In this document: in pieces, positions 1-12,029 of the stretch
How the letters are laid out: the number at the start of each line of letters is the position of its first letter
Position numbering within the stretch: the stretch's first letter is position 1
NCBI GenBank assembly: GCA_014529385.2
Contig: CM043952.1
Coordinates: 57,372,619 to 57,436,618 of the forward strand
From: Adiantum capillus-veneris
Taxonomy: Eukaryota; Streptophyta; Polypodiopsida; Polypodiales; Pteridaceae
Direction: 5' to 3'
DNA: 64,000 bases
Translations under genes and position numbers: made by a program
Notes under the pieces: generated by a model
Told to the model about the DNA's origin: nothing
Seen by the model: only the letters and a program-made list of their open reading frames with translations
Databases searched by the model: none

Positions 1-205
1 TTTTCGTCCTCAAAAACAAGAGTGATGATACACTAATGTTTTCCACAGTGGCATCCTTCATGGATCCATTGTTTGCTTTATCGGAATACCGTTTAGTAGG
101 AGGTTCAATGAAACCAAGAGTAACATCTTGATTTTCCACATTTTTGTCCATTTGCAACCATCTTGTGTTATCGGTTCCATTCCAATCATAGTGTGTAGAC
201 TCCAT
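1..205 (-). CDS. Partial reading frame running off the left edge, unrecognised
   Basis: A frame opens with ATG at 205-203 on the minus strand and stays open for all 68 codons to the window edge. The translation is rich in Asn, Asp and Lys and contains short stretches such as HYDWNGTDNTRW and GFIEPPTKRYSDK that look like ordinary protein. I recognise no domain. It may be the first exon of a host gene or an old retroelement fragment. A 68-codon frame is only mildly unlikely by chance, so the call is weak. Confidence 0.25.
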   Translation of the reverse strand, partial: MESTHYDWNGTDNTRWLQMDKNVENQDVTLGFIEPPTKRYSDKANNGSMKDATVENISVSSLLFLRTK

Positions 206-3200
206 TTAGAACTCACATGAGCATGCTAAACAAGTTATCACAACAAAGATGTACCCGAAAGAGTACCTCTTTTCACTTTCCATGAAAGTAGCTTGCTGAC
301 ATAACTCATCACCCAAGTTTATGTTCTTGACTTGTTCTCAAATTTCATCAGTAAACAACCCCACTATAACTAGTGTTCAAGGTTGAGAACCTGACTTATA
401 TATGAAGAGACTAAACCTAGTCGGAAACCTAGTCGAAAACATGCTTTGACTTATGGTTTGCAAGCTCCAAGTAGAGAAATAAATGCTTACTAATTGGATT
501 GATTGGTGCTAACGTACGCACTTTTCATATCCTTTAGAACAAAATTACACTTTGTAATCTGCCTATCCCCTTGGATAACTGACAGTACTGAGGTGTTTTT
601 CCCCATGTTTTACAGACAGTCTTCCCATATGACTGGTAAACGGGGATCACAATATCATACTAGATTGCTGAGAAATCAACAATGACATACATAACCATCT
701 TGGTGAACTTGAAAGATCCACAAGCACCCAACCGAAGCCATGACCTCTATTGGTGATTGGTAGATCCAAACATAACCTCATAGAGATACTTCACATAGAG
801 TGCAAAATGCTTCATAGCACTAATGTGATGAATATGCATGCCGCTCCAAATCAGCCTTTGCTAAACACTAGGGCCCATAACACTTAGTGTGCAACACCGG
901 GAGGAGCTTGTTGGGATTGCCTAGCCTCGATCCTCCACCCAACCTCCCTTTATAGGCCTTACCCCTAGGATCCCGTCTCCATTAGTAGTAGCCAGCCCTT
1001 AGCCCGCGGCCATTAGCAGTGTTTTTTTTTTTGGACACTAACCTTGAAATATTATTCAAGTTTTTGGCAAGAAAATGAATCTAAATTTATGAATTTGGTG
1101 AGCAAAATATTTTAAAATTCAATTTATCGTTTTTTCAACAAAAAATTTAATTTAGACCTTAATTGGTCATTGTTTTCAATATCACATGTAAGGATAAAAG
1201 GAACATCTCTTACAATTTTTTATATAATAGAAAGAAGTGGTTTAAGGAGTGCCACCTAAACTTTTCAAATAAGTATCAATGTCACAACACACCTTATATG
1301 TATTAGGGTTTTACTAGGAACAACATCTTGTTGAGTAGGGTAAGGTCTTTGAAATTTAGATGAAAACTAAATGAGGAAGTGTGAAGATCTCAGACCTCCT
1401 ACATAAAATCTAGTTAATCATGCATAGGTCAATCATAGAAAAGTTAGGAGAGTGAAAAGAAAATTTATTATGATGATAGGAGCCCATTAAAACTCCATGT
1501 AAAAAAATCTTACAACCACATGTAGGCTTTAATATTTTGGGTCCCATGTCATAATGTGATGTGTTTCATCAAACCTACTTGGCCCTCAATCTCCCCTACC
1601 ATCAAGTTCTTTAGTGGGCATATCTTTGGCGACTAGCTACCCCAAAATACAAAACCTTATAGCAAAGTCTAGCGAAAAACATCTTAAGGTCTACACCAAT
1701 GAGAGACAAAAAAAAAATCTCAAAATTTTCAATATTCGCCAAATTGGCAATTTTTAGCCAAAAAAATACAATGGCCGTTAGTCCGGTCCTTGACCTCTAG
1801 GGTGGCCATTGGCTTGACAATAGTGGAGGAAATGGACACTTAATGTGAGCTTTTGCGGCTATATTAGCTAAGTGCGGGAAGAGGACCATGGAGATTAGAG
1901 TCTTTTGCTTGGGATATAGCCTTTGAGGAGTTGAGGATTTGGTGGAAATGGATTTTGAGAAGAACTGACTATTTTATTTTTGAAGGTGCCAATAAAAAAG
2001 TAAATCAATGTATTAGTTGTCGACGTTGCCAGGTGTTGTGCAGAGCGCCAATGGTCATGTTGCCTCTTGAGGCAAGGCTTGTGGCAAGCGAGATGCAACA
2101 ATAGGTTGAGACTCTGAGCCTATGTAGAGGCAATTTAGGCTATGTTCATGCGAGGCTCAGTTGGTCGTAACAAAGCTTGCGATTTTCTAATAGCATGCAG
2201 CTTTTAATCGACGTAGTTTTCAAACTCTGCCTAAAAGGTATAGTTCTCATACTATGCCAATTACTTGTCGGCTAGCCCGCTTTCTCTATCTCCTATCTAT
2301 GCCTTAGTCTCTCTCTCTCTGTACCTGCTACTCTTCGTCACGTTTGGCATTGCTGTACTTGCCTTCATCAAGTCTGTCGAGACTTACAAATAACTTAGCC
2401 TCGCGTGACCATGCCCTTGTATAGACAAGACTTTTTGAAAATGCCAGCGCATGTGACAGGGTAAGCGGGCTGCAGATTTGCATGGTGAGGACTCACATAT
2501 AGGTAGTTCTGGTAGTGTGTGTTCTTCTGAATAGCGATTGCAAGTATGGGCAGCAAAAGACTAGTTATGGGGTCCACTAAGTGTTCAGGAAAAGTGTGTC
2601 TCAGCTTAGCGGCTTAGCCTTGAGCCGGTTGAAAAACCAAATCAGTTGATTGAAGTTAGCTAGAGAAGGAGAAAATCCGCTTCAACAATTTAAGAAAATA
2701 GCGTTAAATTGCAATACATGGTAGCTATTTTGTAAAATTTATTCTTTGAATTTATCCTAAGGGGAATTTTCTATGTTTGTGAAATTGATTTTTCATGAAC
2801 ACTGGGTCCATTAATGTAGGCAAAGGGTGAAAAGTGACGGGATGTGCATTGATGGCATGGCCAACGGGAGTTGTATGGCATTCTAACTCATTGAGTATTG
2901 ATATGAGCACCGACTAGATAGAATGGGGAAGATGCGAGCAGCTAATGGAAGGCAAATTTGGATTGCAATTGGCTGCTCGCAGGGCTAAGCAGTCAATGAC
3001 GAGAAACTCGAGTGGATATCCAAGGGTTAACAAGGCCAGGGCTAGAGCTTGGGAGCTTAAGAGATGATGCGAAGTAGCTCTAGGCTTGATAGCGTGTGCA
3101 AGAAATTGATGATAAGGTTGTAGCGAGGATATGGCACAATGAGCACAACCAACTAACTGCATGAACATCACTCGTGAGTAGAGAAAAGTGGATTAAACTA

Positions 3201-3565
3201 TTGCAGGGTTGTTGGTGCCATTGATTGTAGAGCAAGGATGCTACGATGCAATGGGGCTCGAGCTGCAGGTGGTGGCAAAAGACAAAGGCATTAAATAATT
3301 CCAACATGCTAAGTGTCATGCAAAGAAAAAAAAGGGTAATGCCTCCTTGTGACACTCAATTGGCTTTTAGCCTTGGCTTGAAGGACACACATACAAACAA
3401 ACAAACACACACAGGTTACTTGCTTAGACACACCTCTTGCCTTCATAATGCACGAGCATGCTCCACATGACTTCTAGACTAGGGGGCTTTCTTATGGGTG
3501 TGAGGTGCGACAAAATCCACAATCCCAACAATGGGGGGGGGGGGGGGAGTGTCTTGACTGCCCAC
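206..3565. other. Intergenic region without recognisable gene
   Basis: About 3.4 kb of AT-rich sequence in which I see only short frames that look accidental. No retroelement motif, tRNA or repeat array is visible apart from small A/T runs and a 15-base G run at 3533-3547 just before the first element. It may contain very old, unrecognisable transposon remains. Confidence 0.4.
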
Positions 3566-3738
3566 AGGAATGAGCTGGTCACTTGTGACAGCTATTCTAG
3601 GTTGGTCACTAGAGTTAGTTCAAATAAGGCAAACAAAATTAGATAGAGATTTGAGATATATTGGAACAGACAATCACTTAAATAAAGTAAGAGACTAGAA
3701 CTAAAATGGAAACTAGAAGTGGAATATGTATTCAGATC
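3566..3738 (-). repeat. Left (3') LTR of outer Ty3 element, first piece
   Basis: This piece matches 18860-19032 in the right LTR (shared phrases include cacttgtgacagctatt and ttggtcactagagttag). It stops at the agatc (3734-3738) where the copia element entered, and resumes at 9109. The first base of the LTR has changed from T to A. Confidence 0.85.
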
Positions 3739-4135
3739 TATTGGAATTAGGGTTGCAGATAAATGCACACGTCTTGGAGAAGAAGAAGGAAGCTCAAGGC
3801 ACACAATAGAGAGAGTGTTTCTTAGTGTAAAATGGAAATATGGATAGCCCTAGAGTGATGGGTGTATATACAATGCACAGGGGAAAAAACCTCCTAAAGA
3901 GGGAAAAAATGTTGGAATTACGGTTGCAGAGAAACACACACAGCTTGGAGAAGACGAAGGAAGCTCAAGGCACACAATAGAGAGTGTGTTTCTTAGTGTG
4001 CAATGGAAAGATGGATAGCCCTAGAGTGATGGGCGTGTATACAATGCACGGGGGAAAAAACCTCCTAAAGAGAGAAAAAATGCCCCGGTGGTCCTAGTGG
4101 GTTCACACATCACTACCACATGTATATGTGTAACA
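3739..4135 (-). repeat. 3' LTR of copia element with partial tandem copy
   Basis: Bases 3910-4135 form a complete LTR (TGTTGGAATT ... GTAACA) matching 8883-9108. Bases 3739-3909 repeat the first 171 bases of the same LTR, beginning TATTGGAATT and ending at the A-run before the TG of the full copy. The target-site duplication lies outside the partial copy, so the partial copy belongs to the inserted unit. Confidence 0.85.
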
Positions 4136-4199
4136 AATCCCCCTTGGAGTGATGAGGTGAACGAGAGCTGGCACATGAGTAAAGGGAAGTGCCATGCCC

Positions 4200-7100
4200 T
4201 AAGGACATGATCAGTCCACAAAGGGGAGTAAGCCCAAAGCTTTGTGGAAAGCTTAGAGCTTCTCACGAGACAATGCCTTTGTGAAAATATCTGCAAGGTT
4301 GTCCTGTGTTGGCACATAAGCCAAGCTGATCTCTCTTGCTGAGAGCCTCTCCCTGACATACTGGTAATGCACCTCAATGTGCTTTGTGCGAGCATGAAAA
4401 ACTGGGTTCCTTGCAACTTCCAATGCGCTCTGAGTGCCAGTGTAGATAGTGTTGGCAGTGTCCTATCCAACACCCAAATCAGCCATAAGGCGTCTGAGCC
4501 ATACACACTCAATCGTAGCTGTGAAGACTGCCATGTACTTAGCCTCACAACTCGAAGTGGCCACAGTAGGTTGCTTCTTGCTCAACCATGATATACATGA
4601 ACTGCCAAGCATGAAACAAAAACCACTGGTGGACAGTCGCGTGTCAAAACAACCAGCCCAATCTGAGTCCGAAAAAGCATGTAAATCTGGCGGCAATGAT
4701 CCCCCCTTGGGATAAAACAAGACAAGATGTAAAGTGCCACTAAGGTAGCAAAAAATCCTCTTGACAGCCTGCCAATGTTTAGACCCTGGGCTATGCATAA
4801 ATCTGCTGGCGTGTGAGACTACAAATTGAATATCTGGCCTCGTGTTGCATACATAAATGAGGTAGCCAACAACGGTTTGGTAAAGAGTGACATCAGCTGG
4901 ATCGCCAGCATCATGTAGACTCAACTTCAAACGTGTTTCCATGGGAGTGGCAATAGGTTTGCAATCCTCAAGCCGAAACTTACATAGTAATGTCTCCATG
5001 TAACTTTTCTGACACAAGGCAATACCACCATCACACTGCTTAAACTGTATACCCAAGTAATGATGCAACAGCCCCAAATCTCTCATCTTGAAAGTAGCAT
5101 TCAAATCAGCTTTAAATTCAGCAATATGTCTCTCATTTGGTCCAGTGATCAGCAAATCATCTACATAAAGAACCACAATGAGAAGTACATCACCCTCATG
5201 CTTTACATACAATGTGCTTTCTGTTGGACTGTTACGAAATCCTTGTTTGACCAAATGAGTGTCAGCTTTCTCATACCAAGCACGAGGAGATTGCTTCAAC
5301 CCATACAAAGCCTTGTTACATTTGCACACTTTGTCCTCTTGTCCTTTCTTGACAAAACCACGAGGCTGTGTTACATAAACTTCCTCAAATATGTCACCAT
5401 TCAAGAAAGCAGTAACAATGTCTGATTGATGTACATCCCAACCAAAATGAGCTGCCAATGCACATAGAAAACGCACATTAGTCATACGAGAATTGGGAGC
5501 AAAGGTCTCTTCATAATCTATGCCTTTTTTATGTGCATAACCCTTTGCAACAAGTCGAGCCTTATGGCGATCGATCTCACCATCCGGCTTGTGTTTCAAC
5601 TTGTAAACCCACTTTGTACCAATGGCCTTTTTTTTAGGAGGAAAATCACATAAAGTCCATGTGTCATTTTCTATAAGTGCATCATATTCTGATTGCATGG
5701 CAGCCATCCAATTTTCTAAATTTTTTGCTTCATCAAAAGACATAGGCTCCTCAACATCATGTAAGCTAGACACGGCCAAAGCATAACAATCTGATGCATA
5801 AGATTCATGGTGAGAGCCTCAACAAGTACGACTAGAAAAAGGTGCATCCAATTAACTGTCATGCAAAGTGTGCACCAGCCATTTTGGCATACCTCTAGAC
5901 TGCTCATTTTCAGCCCTTTCCTCATCAAGTACATCATGTACATCTGCATCAGTAACAGGCTGATCTATAACATTCTCAGAAACCTCCATAGACTGTACAT
6001 TTGCCTCATTGGAACTTACATCCGTATTTCCACCACTGAAAAGAGGCAACAAAGTGTCATAAATGTCCTGTGAGCTTACCTTAGTGTCTCTAGTACATGA
6101 CAGCAAGGGCTGAACAGAATCTTCCACAAACACTACATCCCGTGAAACCAGAATACGTTTGGTTTGCGGATGATACAACCTGCAACCTTTGCTTTCAGCA
6201 CTATAACCAACAAAAATACATTTTACAGCCTTATAATCCAATTTTCTGCACTATGTTTGTGGCACCAAAGCATATGCCAAACAGCCAAAAACACGCATGT
6301 GCTCAATAGAAGGCTTTCTATCATGCCATGCTTCATATGGAGTAATAGACTGCAAAGCTTTTGTAGGACACCTATTTAGTACATAAGTGGCATACATGAT
6401 GGCCTCAAGCCAAAAAGAATGCGCCAAAGCTTGACTTTTGACCATACATCGTGCCATTTCCATAAGTGACTTGTTTTTCCTCTCAGCAATACCATTTTGT
6501 TGAGGTGTATAAGGCACTATACATTGGTGTTTTATCCCACGATTAGCCAGAAATGCATTGAATTCATCAAACATATACTCCCCCCCTCGATCGGAACGGA
6601 GGGTGCCCATAGTACATTTCGAGACATTTTCAGCCATAGCCAAAAAAAATTTGAAGCACATAAAAACTTCGGACTTCGCTTTAAGCGGAAATACCCAAGC
6701 ATGCCTAGAGTAATTATCAATGAAAGTTACGAAGTAAAGGTAATTGCCCAAGGACGGAGTTTGCATGGGCCCACGAACATCACTATGCACAAGCTGCAAC
6801 GTGGCCCGAACTGAACCATCCTTTGGAAACTTATAACGCTGCATCTTACCCAAAATACAACCTTCACAAACATGTTTGACGGGTGCTTCAAGACGTGGCA
6901 AAGAAGCAACCATATCAGATTTTTGCAAACGTGGCAAACTGGCAAGATTCAGATGACCAAAACGTGCATGCCAAAGTTTTGAATCTGAAATAGCCCTTGA
7001 ATCTGCAACAGCATTTGCAAAATCATGTCCACACTTGTCATATAAAGTGAGCTTATACATCCCTCGGCATAAAAGACCAGATGCAACAATTTCATCACCA

Positions 7101-7729
7101 AAACTGAGATCATGAACTGTACATCTGTCATCCACAAATTTGACTACAAATCCAAGTCTAGCAAATGCGGATACAGACAAGAGATTCTTCTTGATCCCAG
7201 GTACATAAAGTGCATCAACAAGTGTGAAGAAACTGCCATTTGCAACAGTAAGCACAATCTTTCCAACTCCTTGAACCGGATAAGAGGCATTGTTGGCACA
7301 AGTGACTGAATTGCCATGAGGGACAGACTCGAGAGAGGTGAACAATTCACGATGTGAGGTAATGTGCTTTGTAGCACCACTGTCGAAATACCACACGTGT
7401 GAATCTACAACAACTAACAAGCATGCATCATGGACAACACGATTGTAAGTGCACTCTGCGCTAAAAGCCCATTCTGCATCAACATCAGCAACACAATCTC
7501 CTTTCATAGAAGACTCAACAATGGTTGCATTTGTTGTGGAACCAGCATTTGCAGTGGAACCACCCTCTTTCTTCTTAGCCTCTTTGGCCTTCAACTTAGG
7601 ACACGACTTGATCAAGAGATCATTAGCTTTATAATAATGGCAATGCATTTTCTTTTTGCCCTTATCACCAAAATTTCCAGACAAATTGCTACCATCAGAA
7701 GCATTAAGAATAGAAGTTTTTCCACTCAC
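4200..7729 (-). pseudogene. Copia pol: protease, integrase, RT, RNase H (broken)
   Basis: Starting near 7729 on the minus strand there is a degraded zinc knuckle (CHYYKANDLL, second Cys and His lost), an aspartic protease motif (WYFDSGATKH), a GAG-pre-integrase segment (LWHARFGHLN), the integrase core with HSDVRG, RSDRGGEY and PQQNGIAERK supplying D, D and E, then RT with TAFLNGDIFEEVY and YVDDLL, and RNase H (SDSDWAG, SSCEAKY). In-frame stops occur near 6248, 5849 and 5818. A frameshift near 4463 moves the end of RNase H (HARTKHIEVHY) to another frame, where it runs to about 4200. These enzymes would copy element RNA into DNA and insert it. The frame is otherwise well kept, so inactivation is mainly by point mutation. 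Confidence 0.9.
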
Positions 7730-8527
7730 AGCAGAACCATAAGAAGTGGTTGCATTGCTGTTACCACCCTTTCTTTGAGAAGCAATAAAAGCATGTTCAA
7801 CTGCATGCTACCTAGTCCTGTTTTTTTTGGAAAGTGACTCTTGCAACATCAAGAGTCACTTTTTTGTTTTTTCTGGAAAGTGACTCTTGCAACAGCAATG
7901 TGCATAATGCATCAAACTTGACAACTTCAAGATTTCCTTGGGTCATTAGTCTCCAAGTACTAGCAAAAGTCTAGTAGGAATCTGGTAAGGCATCAAGAAC
8001 ATTCTGCACAAGGGAACTGTCTGAAATGACTTCACCTGCAGAAATAAGTTTCTCATTGATATCCTTGACACCAGCAAGGAAAGTGTCCATATCATCTTCC
8101 TCATGCATAATCTTCGACTCCAACTCTTTACGCAGCAAAGCAATTTTAGCCTCATTGCAACTTGCATAAAGACCAACCAAAATATCCCAAGCCTATTTTG
8201 CAGATTTTGTTGAACGGATGTGAGGAACAATGGTGCGCTTCATAGACAACGCAATCAATGCATGAGCCTGTGTATCCTTTACATCCCAACGAGCTTGTTA
8301 TGTCGTAGGCAAAACAACTCTAATAGCAGCAATCCTTGCAGCAAGACCTGCAACATCCTCAACACATCCTGAGAAACAGGACGTACATCAATGCCCTGCA
8401 CAACATTCCAAACGCCCTTTGACACAAGAATGTGTTGCATCGTATAAGCCCACATAGGGTAATTGTCCCCATCCAACCTGTCCTTAGCAGCAAACATCTT
8501 GAAAACATCTGTGTTGTTGTCAACCAT
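7730..8527 (-). pseudogene. Copia gag (broken)
   Basis: The likely start is the ATG at 8527-8525, opening MVDNNTDVFKMF and continuing into DGDNYPMWAYTM, the usual N-terminal shape of copia Gag (a Trp-containing segment after a short leader). Frames change near 8280 and 8180; the second piece, 8180-7971, reads MVGLYASCNEAKIALLRKEL and matches the UBN2-type Gag middle region. The product would form the virus-like particle that packages element RNA. With at least two frameshifts this copy cannot make it. Confidence 0.75.
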
Positions 8528-8882
8528 GGTAAATGTTGCACCAGATGTGAAAACTGCCCGAAGGTGGGAGAAACGGAATGGGCACAACACATGCTATATA
8601 GCACAAACCGTAGAAGACTTCAAGGCACCTGTTATACAGAAAGCGGCACTGACAAAAATTTTGCACAAAATGACAAAATTGCCTGTGCAGACCTGCCTAT
8701 AATAGAAACGGAGGCCAAAATGAGCCCGAATCAGAAATCTGAGTAGACTAAGCTCTAAGAGCTTACCCGAAATATTTTTCAACTTGCGAACGCTCGCCAA
8801 ACCTCACTATAATCGAAGAAAGTGAGCAGGCGTGTGCTGGAGCAGCTGGCGACTAAGCCCGGGAAGACGTAACCTTCTCAAT

Positions 8883-9108
8883 TGTTGGAATTAGGGTTGC
8901 AGAGAAACGCACACAGCTTGGAGAAGACGAAGGAAGCTCAAGGCACACAATAGAGAGTGTGTTTCTTAGTGTGCAATGGAAAGATGGATAGCCCTAGAGT
9001 GATGGGCGTATATACAATGCATGGGGGGAAAAACCTCCTAAAGAGGGAAAAATGCCCCGGCAGTCCTAGTGTGTTCACACACATCACTACCACATGTATA
9101 TGGTAACA
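8883..9108 (-). repeat. 5' LTR of copia element
   Basis: A 226-bp LTR starting TGTTGGAATT and ending GGTAACA on the plus strand, near-identical to 3910-4135. It is followed directly by agatc, the target-site duplication, then by the second half of the outer LTR. Confidence 0.9.
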
Positions 9109-9469
9109 AGATCAGTATAATTGGAGTACTATAGTATGATCCAAAGTTTGCTCTGGGCTTAATGATAAAAGATTACAAGAGCATAATGACCTCCAAGGCA
9201 ATAAACTCTGTGATAGTGGTAAAAGGTAACCCGCAAAATGAATAGTCGGTCCTATTTAAAGCCATTGAACTGACTATCTCTTGTACAGTTACTGTAGTAA
9301 TTGTACAGGAGTTAGTGGTAAAAGATAACCCACAAAATGAATAGTAGGTCATATTTATAGCCGTCAAACTGACTATCTCTTGTACATTTACTGCAGTAAC
9401 TGAGCTCGATAATTATCATCTTAGCCACCAGTTTGAACTCTCCTTTAGATGTTATTCCAATCATCTACA
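9109..9469 (-). repeat. Left (3') LTR of outer Ty3 element, second piece
   Basis: Continues the interrupted LTR: it matches 19028-19305, sharing gtataattggagtac and the terminal tcatctaca. It carries an internal duplication of about 100 bp (the gtggtaaaaggtaaccc segment occurs twice, near 9218 and 9314), absent from the right LTR, so it is longer. A minus-strand purine tract follows at 9470-9487. Confidence 0.8.
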
Positions 9470-9596
9470 TTGTTTCCCCCTTTGCTTTGAATTTTGGAAT
9501 ATTTCCAAAATTCCGTGAGTAATCCAATGTGAATTAAGCACTCTCAGTCCATTTGACTGACCTCCATTTATCTAGAGCCTTCTTCTTTGGGGGTTT

Positions 9597-9887
9597 CTAG
9601 ATAACCCGTGGAGTACTGGAATCCCCTTGAGCACTAAAGCCAACATTCTCCTTCTGAATGAGGTGATAAAGAGCTTTCTGCTCCAATTGCTCCTTATGGA
9701 TAGTCTTCATCTCCATTTCATGCGGCGTTAAAGCATTCCAAGTCTTTGTGTCAGCATCATACAATGTTCGTTTGCCTCTGGTCAACCTAGTTATGGCAAG
9801 TTTATGACAAAAGGATGTTGTGTAAATGCACCCTTTAGGAAGTGGCTGGTTTACCTTGATTCTGGCTTCAAGTAAGATTTCAACCAT
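9597..9887 (-). CDS. Small reading frame in the 3' tail of the outer Ty3 element, unrecognised
   Basis: A 96-codon frame downstream of integrase and upstream of the purine tract. It is Lys/Glu/Leu rich with HKEQLEQKALYHLIQKEN near the end, which could be a short helix. No domain is recognised. In this position it is either the remains of an extra frame of the element or a chance survivor in decayed sequence. The span 9888-10780 around it holds only decayed element tail. Confidence 0.2.
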   Translation of the reverse strand: MVEILLEARIKVNQPLPKGCIYTTSFCHKLAITRLTRGKRTLYDADTKTWNALTPHEMEMKTIHKEQLEQKALYHLIQKENVGFSAQGDSSTPRVI

Positions 9888-10782
9888 CTCTCTAAACTAA
9901 GGTTTTGACACTGCCCTATTTGCCAACTCTTTCTCTAGAATCTTGGAGGCTTTGACTACTAGCTGAAGAAGTTCATTGGTTATCTTTATCAGATGTCTAA
10001 TCTGGATGTTCCATTGACCCATCTTCAGACAAAATGTCTGTAGAGCATCCTGCAAGTCAGCTACCTAATTTGGTTGTGTTTCATATGCACTAGAAGCAAA
10101 AGGATATGGCGACGATGTTGCACGCTCAGAATATTGTATGGAAGGAGAAGGTATAGGCTGTGGCACAAGGATCTTTGTGGGCCAAGGAGCAAGTCGTGCA
10201 AGTTGTTGAGGGTAAAGTGTTGGATTGTTCACTCTACATATAGTTATATGTACTCTCACCATGAATGCTCCACGCTCTTGCTGCCTTGGGTTTATGGCCA
10301 TCACTTGCAATGTGGCGCTCATGCATTGGATAGGCCGCCTAATCATTTCCTACCAAATTTTACCCATGATTGTGTCATTCATTGCACGTCAGTGACCGTT
10401 ACAATTGCCAAACTTTACTAGTTGCTTAGGTTTCTAGATCTGAACTAGAAGTATACTTAAACACTCTACTAGTTGCAAAAATTCATGTATCTCTTCCTGA
10501 ACTGGTTTGACATGGAATAGATTCAGTGGCTCATTATCTGATTTTGAACTGACCTTTGGCATCGGTGTTGCTAGTACCTCGTTTGATCTAGCATAGTATA
10601 ACTTGTTCTTGGCCCCATTATCAAAACATGGCAATAGTAGTTCTCATAGATCTCTCAACATTACTGTGCCATTAGAAAACACCCAATCTACCTCATAAGG
10701 TCTTGACCATGCAATTTTTAGATTAGACTGATAAAGCAATACCATATCACCCTTTTTGAACTCCTTGACTTTGATCTTGTTG

Positions 10783-11700
10783 TCATGACAGTGCTTCCTT
10801 CACTGTTAACACTTCTTGTTCTAGCATGGTTTGCTGCTTGATCTCATCCAGATGCAATAATTCATCTAATTGTTGTTTCAGATTTGCGTTAAAGTCCATG
10901 CCATGCTCCACTACTAACATGAGACTTGGGATTGCAGACTCTATAAGTACCAATGCCTCTTTGCCATATACCATTCTAAAAGGTGTCATGCCAGTTTGAT
11001 GACATTGTAGGTTGTTCTATAATCCCATAATGATGTATGAAGCTTTGCATCCCACTAATGTGTCTCCTTCTTAACTATCTTTGTCAAGATCATCTTTATC
11101 ATTTTGTACTCCTTTCTGCATGTCCATTGTACCTCGGATAATACATAGTGGATTTTTGGTGGTTATCTGAAAATATCTCACTCAGTATCTGAATCGTTTC
11201 ATTCATGAAATGTGTACCTTGATTTGAGACTATCTCAATGGGACATCCACATGTGCAAATGATGTTTTCATACAGGAATATTGTCGTCAATTTTGTAGTG
11301 TTATCTGACAATGCCTTGGCTTCAACACATTTGCTCATGTAACAAGCAGCCATTATAATGTACCTATTCTTCCAAGGAGGGACCTTCTTGAATAGACCCA
11401 TGAAGTTCAATCCCCACTTCATGAACTCTCCCAGTGTACTAGAGTTAGAGGTGTCATGTCAGCTGCTATCGATCTTCCCATTTGCTGACAAATATCATAG
11501 GTCTTGCAAAAAGACTCTGACATGAGCAAGCATGCTTTGACACCATAGTCCTACTCTTGTAGGACTTTCTTATAACTGATATCAGTGGAGAAGTGTCCAC
11601 TTGCATCTCCACTATGAGCCCCTATGAGTAAATTGCATCCTTTCTTGCATAGGCACACATCTTCAAAGTACCCCATCCATACCTAATCTGTATAGAGCTC
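10783..11700 (-). pseudogene. Ty3 integrase of the outer element (broken)
   Basis: On the minus strand the zinc-binding region (CQQMGR near 11500) is followed by the catalytic core, best kept at 11422-11099: MKWGLNFMGLF, then VSNQGTHF (a change from the usual SDxGTHF) and YNGHAERSTK holding the catalytic Glu. A further piece at 10989-10783 (MTPFRMVYGKEALVLIE) is the conserved C-terminal segment after the core. Frames shift between the pieces and several stops intervene. The role would be insertion of element DNA into the chromosome. Confidence 0.75.
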
Positions 11701-12029
11701 TTCTAATGATGGTGAACTTTAAACTCTTTATTATCAGTGTCTTTTTGTTTGCCTGAGACTAATCCTTTGGAAATCTTCCGAGGTGAAGGAACTTGTACAC
11801 ATCCTACCATTCTAAATATGGTCCCTCTATTGCTGCATTCTAAAAGAGTTCAGCATCTACAGATTCATCCCTCAATGATTTATCTGAGATGCCCTCTATA
11901 CTTTTGGAAAGAAAAATTGCACCACAATGTGTCTTTCTTGGATTATGGAAGATTCTAAACTCAAATTCCATCAAAAACATCATCCATTTGATTAACCTGC
12001 CTTGGATGAGTTGACAAAATGAGGAGTGC

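Larger units (their letters stand above)
3739..9108 (-). mobile_element. Copia-type LTR retrotransposon inserted in the outer LTR
   Basis: The element is flanked by a perfect 5-bp duplication, agatc at 3734-3738 and 9109-9113, and joins two halves of an LTR whose intact partner at 18860-19305 lacks it. Its right LTR (5' for the minus strand) is 8883-9108; the left end carries a full LTR (3910-4135) preceded by a partial LTR copy (3739-3909). Internal order on the minus strand is gag, zinc knuckle, protease, integrase, RT, RNase H, the copia order. Pol lies largely in one frame broken by stop codons, and gag is frameshifted, so the copy is dead. No standard initiator-Met primer-binding site is evident next to 8883. 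Confidence 0.92.
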
